A stretch of 64,000 nt of DNA from Caenorhabditis elegans (taxonomy: Eukaryota; Nematoda; Chromadorea; Rhabditida; Rhabditidae): NCBI RefSeq assembly GCF_000002985.6, contig NC_003279.8, forward strand, positions 7,068,001-7,132,000, written 5' to 3'. The notes beneath the pieces were generated by a model that did no database searches, was not told the origin of the DNA, and saw only the letters and a program-made list of their open reading frames with translations. Made by a program: the position numbers and the translations under genes. Positions 63,101 through 64,000 of this stretch are shown here, piece by piece. The first letter of the stretch is position 1. Each line of letters starts with the position of its first letter.

Positions 63101-64000
63101 TATCAGATTGTCAACTGATATGAGCGGCAATAGAAAGTTTACAAGTAATTTATATACTATATGTAGTTCAATATTATCTACGAAATTGTATTATTTGAAT
63201 TAAAGGTGGAGTTGTGAAAGTACGGAAATTGTTTCAAATTACGAACATGGCCCTGAAATGATCAAATATTAATTTTCAAACAGTTCTACAAAAGTAGCAA
63301 TTGTTCAGTTTCCACCTCTCTCTTTGAAAAGGTAAACCGTATTTACTCTACGAGTTTCATTTTTTAATGTTGCTTTAATTATTTGTTCTTAAACATTGTG
63401 TATCTATCGGACACTGCACTGCAATGTTCAAATTACCCGATTTTTTGAAAATTTTCAATTCGCAAGTACGCTGACTGATAATTTTTTAAAAACCCGAATA
63501 ATTTCAGAGTTATTTAGTTTAATGTTATTTTTGTTCTATTTTCAGTATTTTGATAAAACACCTGCTAGATTTCTTCCAACTTTATAGAGCATTTATTTAC
63601 TTTAAAAGAAAGTATCTTTATTTTCTGACCATTGTAAAAATCTCAAAAACAATCTAGTATAAATTTCGAGAGAAGCAACAATGTTCTCCATCGAAGACCT
63701 AACAATTTAAGCATATAGTGGAAATTTAAGCATATAGTGAAATCCGTGGAGAAATGTAAGAAAGAATCAGTGTCAATGTGACACATTTGCAATGACTTTT
63801 CGTTGCCGCACGCTACGCTTCAAAGCAAGATGAACGTGTAGCAAGTCACATTCAACGTTTTTTATTGACAGGTGGTCTTTATTGCAAAAAAAGTAAATTT
63901 AGTTTACGTGTGACTTTTTCGCGGGAAATGCAAAATTATTGGAAAAGTACCATGATTTTGAAAACAAATGTGGTCGACTTTTTGGTCGACTTTGCAAATT
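60138..64000. other. upstream region of unc-14, no gene recognised
   Basis: This stretch of about 3.9 kb holds the unc-14 promoter side and AT-rich DNA. A GC-rich patch (60215-60260) lies close to the start. Short open frames (60355-60663 minus, 62372-62623 plus, 63396-63587 plus) lack splice partners or protein character. The window may end before the next gene. Confidence 0.45.

Overview
The window reads as nematode nuclear DNA, almost certainly Caenorhabditis elegans chromosome I. Genes are compact, with many introns of about 45-60 bp that use GTAAG donors and TTTTCAG acceptors. TTTCAG-type acceptors sit just upstream of several start codons, as expected for spliced-leader trans-splicing. 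The genes recognised form a familiar local order: nuo-6, tofu-5, a zinc carboxypeptidase, kin-14, an A20/AN1 zinc-finger gene, nars-1, nduf-6, prpf-4, ekl-1, a PP1-like phosphatase, a cuticle collagen (col-60), gly-18, gly-19, glr-3 and unc-14. Names rest on protein recognition and remembered gene order; no search was run. Exon joins were worked out by hand from splice consensus and reading phase, and every intact model closes in frame.

Layout. 1-7 kb: divergent complex I subunit (nuo-6, minus) and SANT-domain gene (plus), then a secreted M14 carboxypeptidase (minus) with a long first intron. 8-20 kb: SH2/tyrosine kinase and A20/AN1 zinc-finger genes (both minus), followed by about 6.7 kb without a recognised gene. 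20-30 kb: a dense housekeeping block (nars-1 / nduf-6 / prpf-4 / ekl-1) of alternately divergent and convergent genes. 30-32 kb: a large inverted repeat with arms of about 570-600 bp, each carrying the same promoter-like DNA and first exon of a small gene, facing inward. 32-39 kb: PP1-like phosphatase, a small secreted protein plus a damaged tandem copy, and a collagen. 42-47 kb: two tandem GT14 glycosyltransferase genes. 48-54 kb: a small membrane protein, the glutamate receptor glr-3, and a tiny Gly/His-rich secreted peptide. 55-60 kb: unc-14. 60-64 kb: no gene recognised.

The genes do not form one pathway. Two are mitochondrial complex I subunits (nuo-6, nduf-6), two act in small-RNA biology (tofu-5 in piRNA transcription, ekl-1 in 22G-RNA synthesis), and two are neuronal (glr-3, unc-14). 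No clear SL2-type operon is seen: same-strand neighbours are 0.7 kb or more apart. I see no undescribed multi-gene system. The strongest candidates for a second look are the 30.2-31.9 kb inverted repeat, which appears to capture part of the ekl-1 3' UTR, the GC-AG intron needed in glr-3, the loss of the tyrosine cap in the carboxypeptidase, the damaged paralogue at 36 kb, and several hairpin or palindromic elements in introns.
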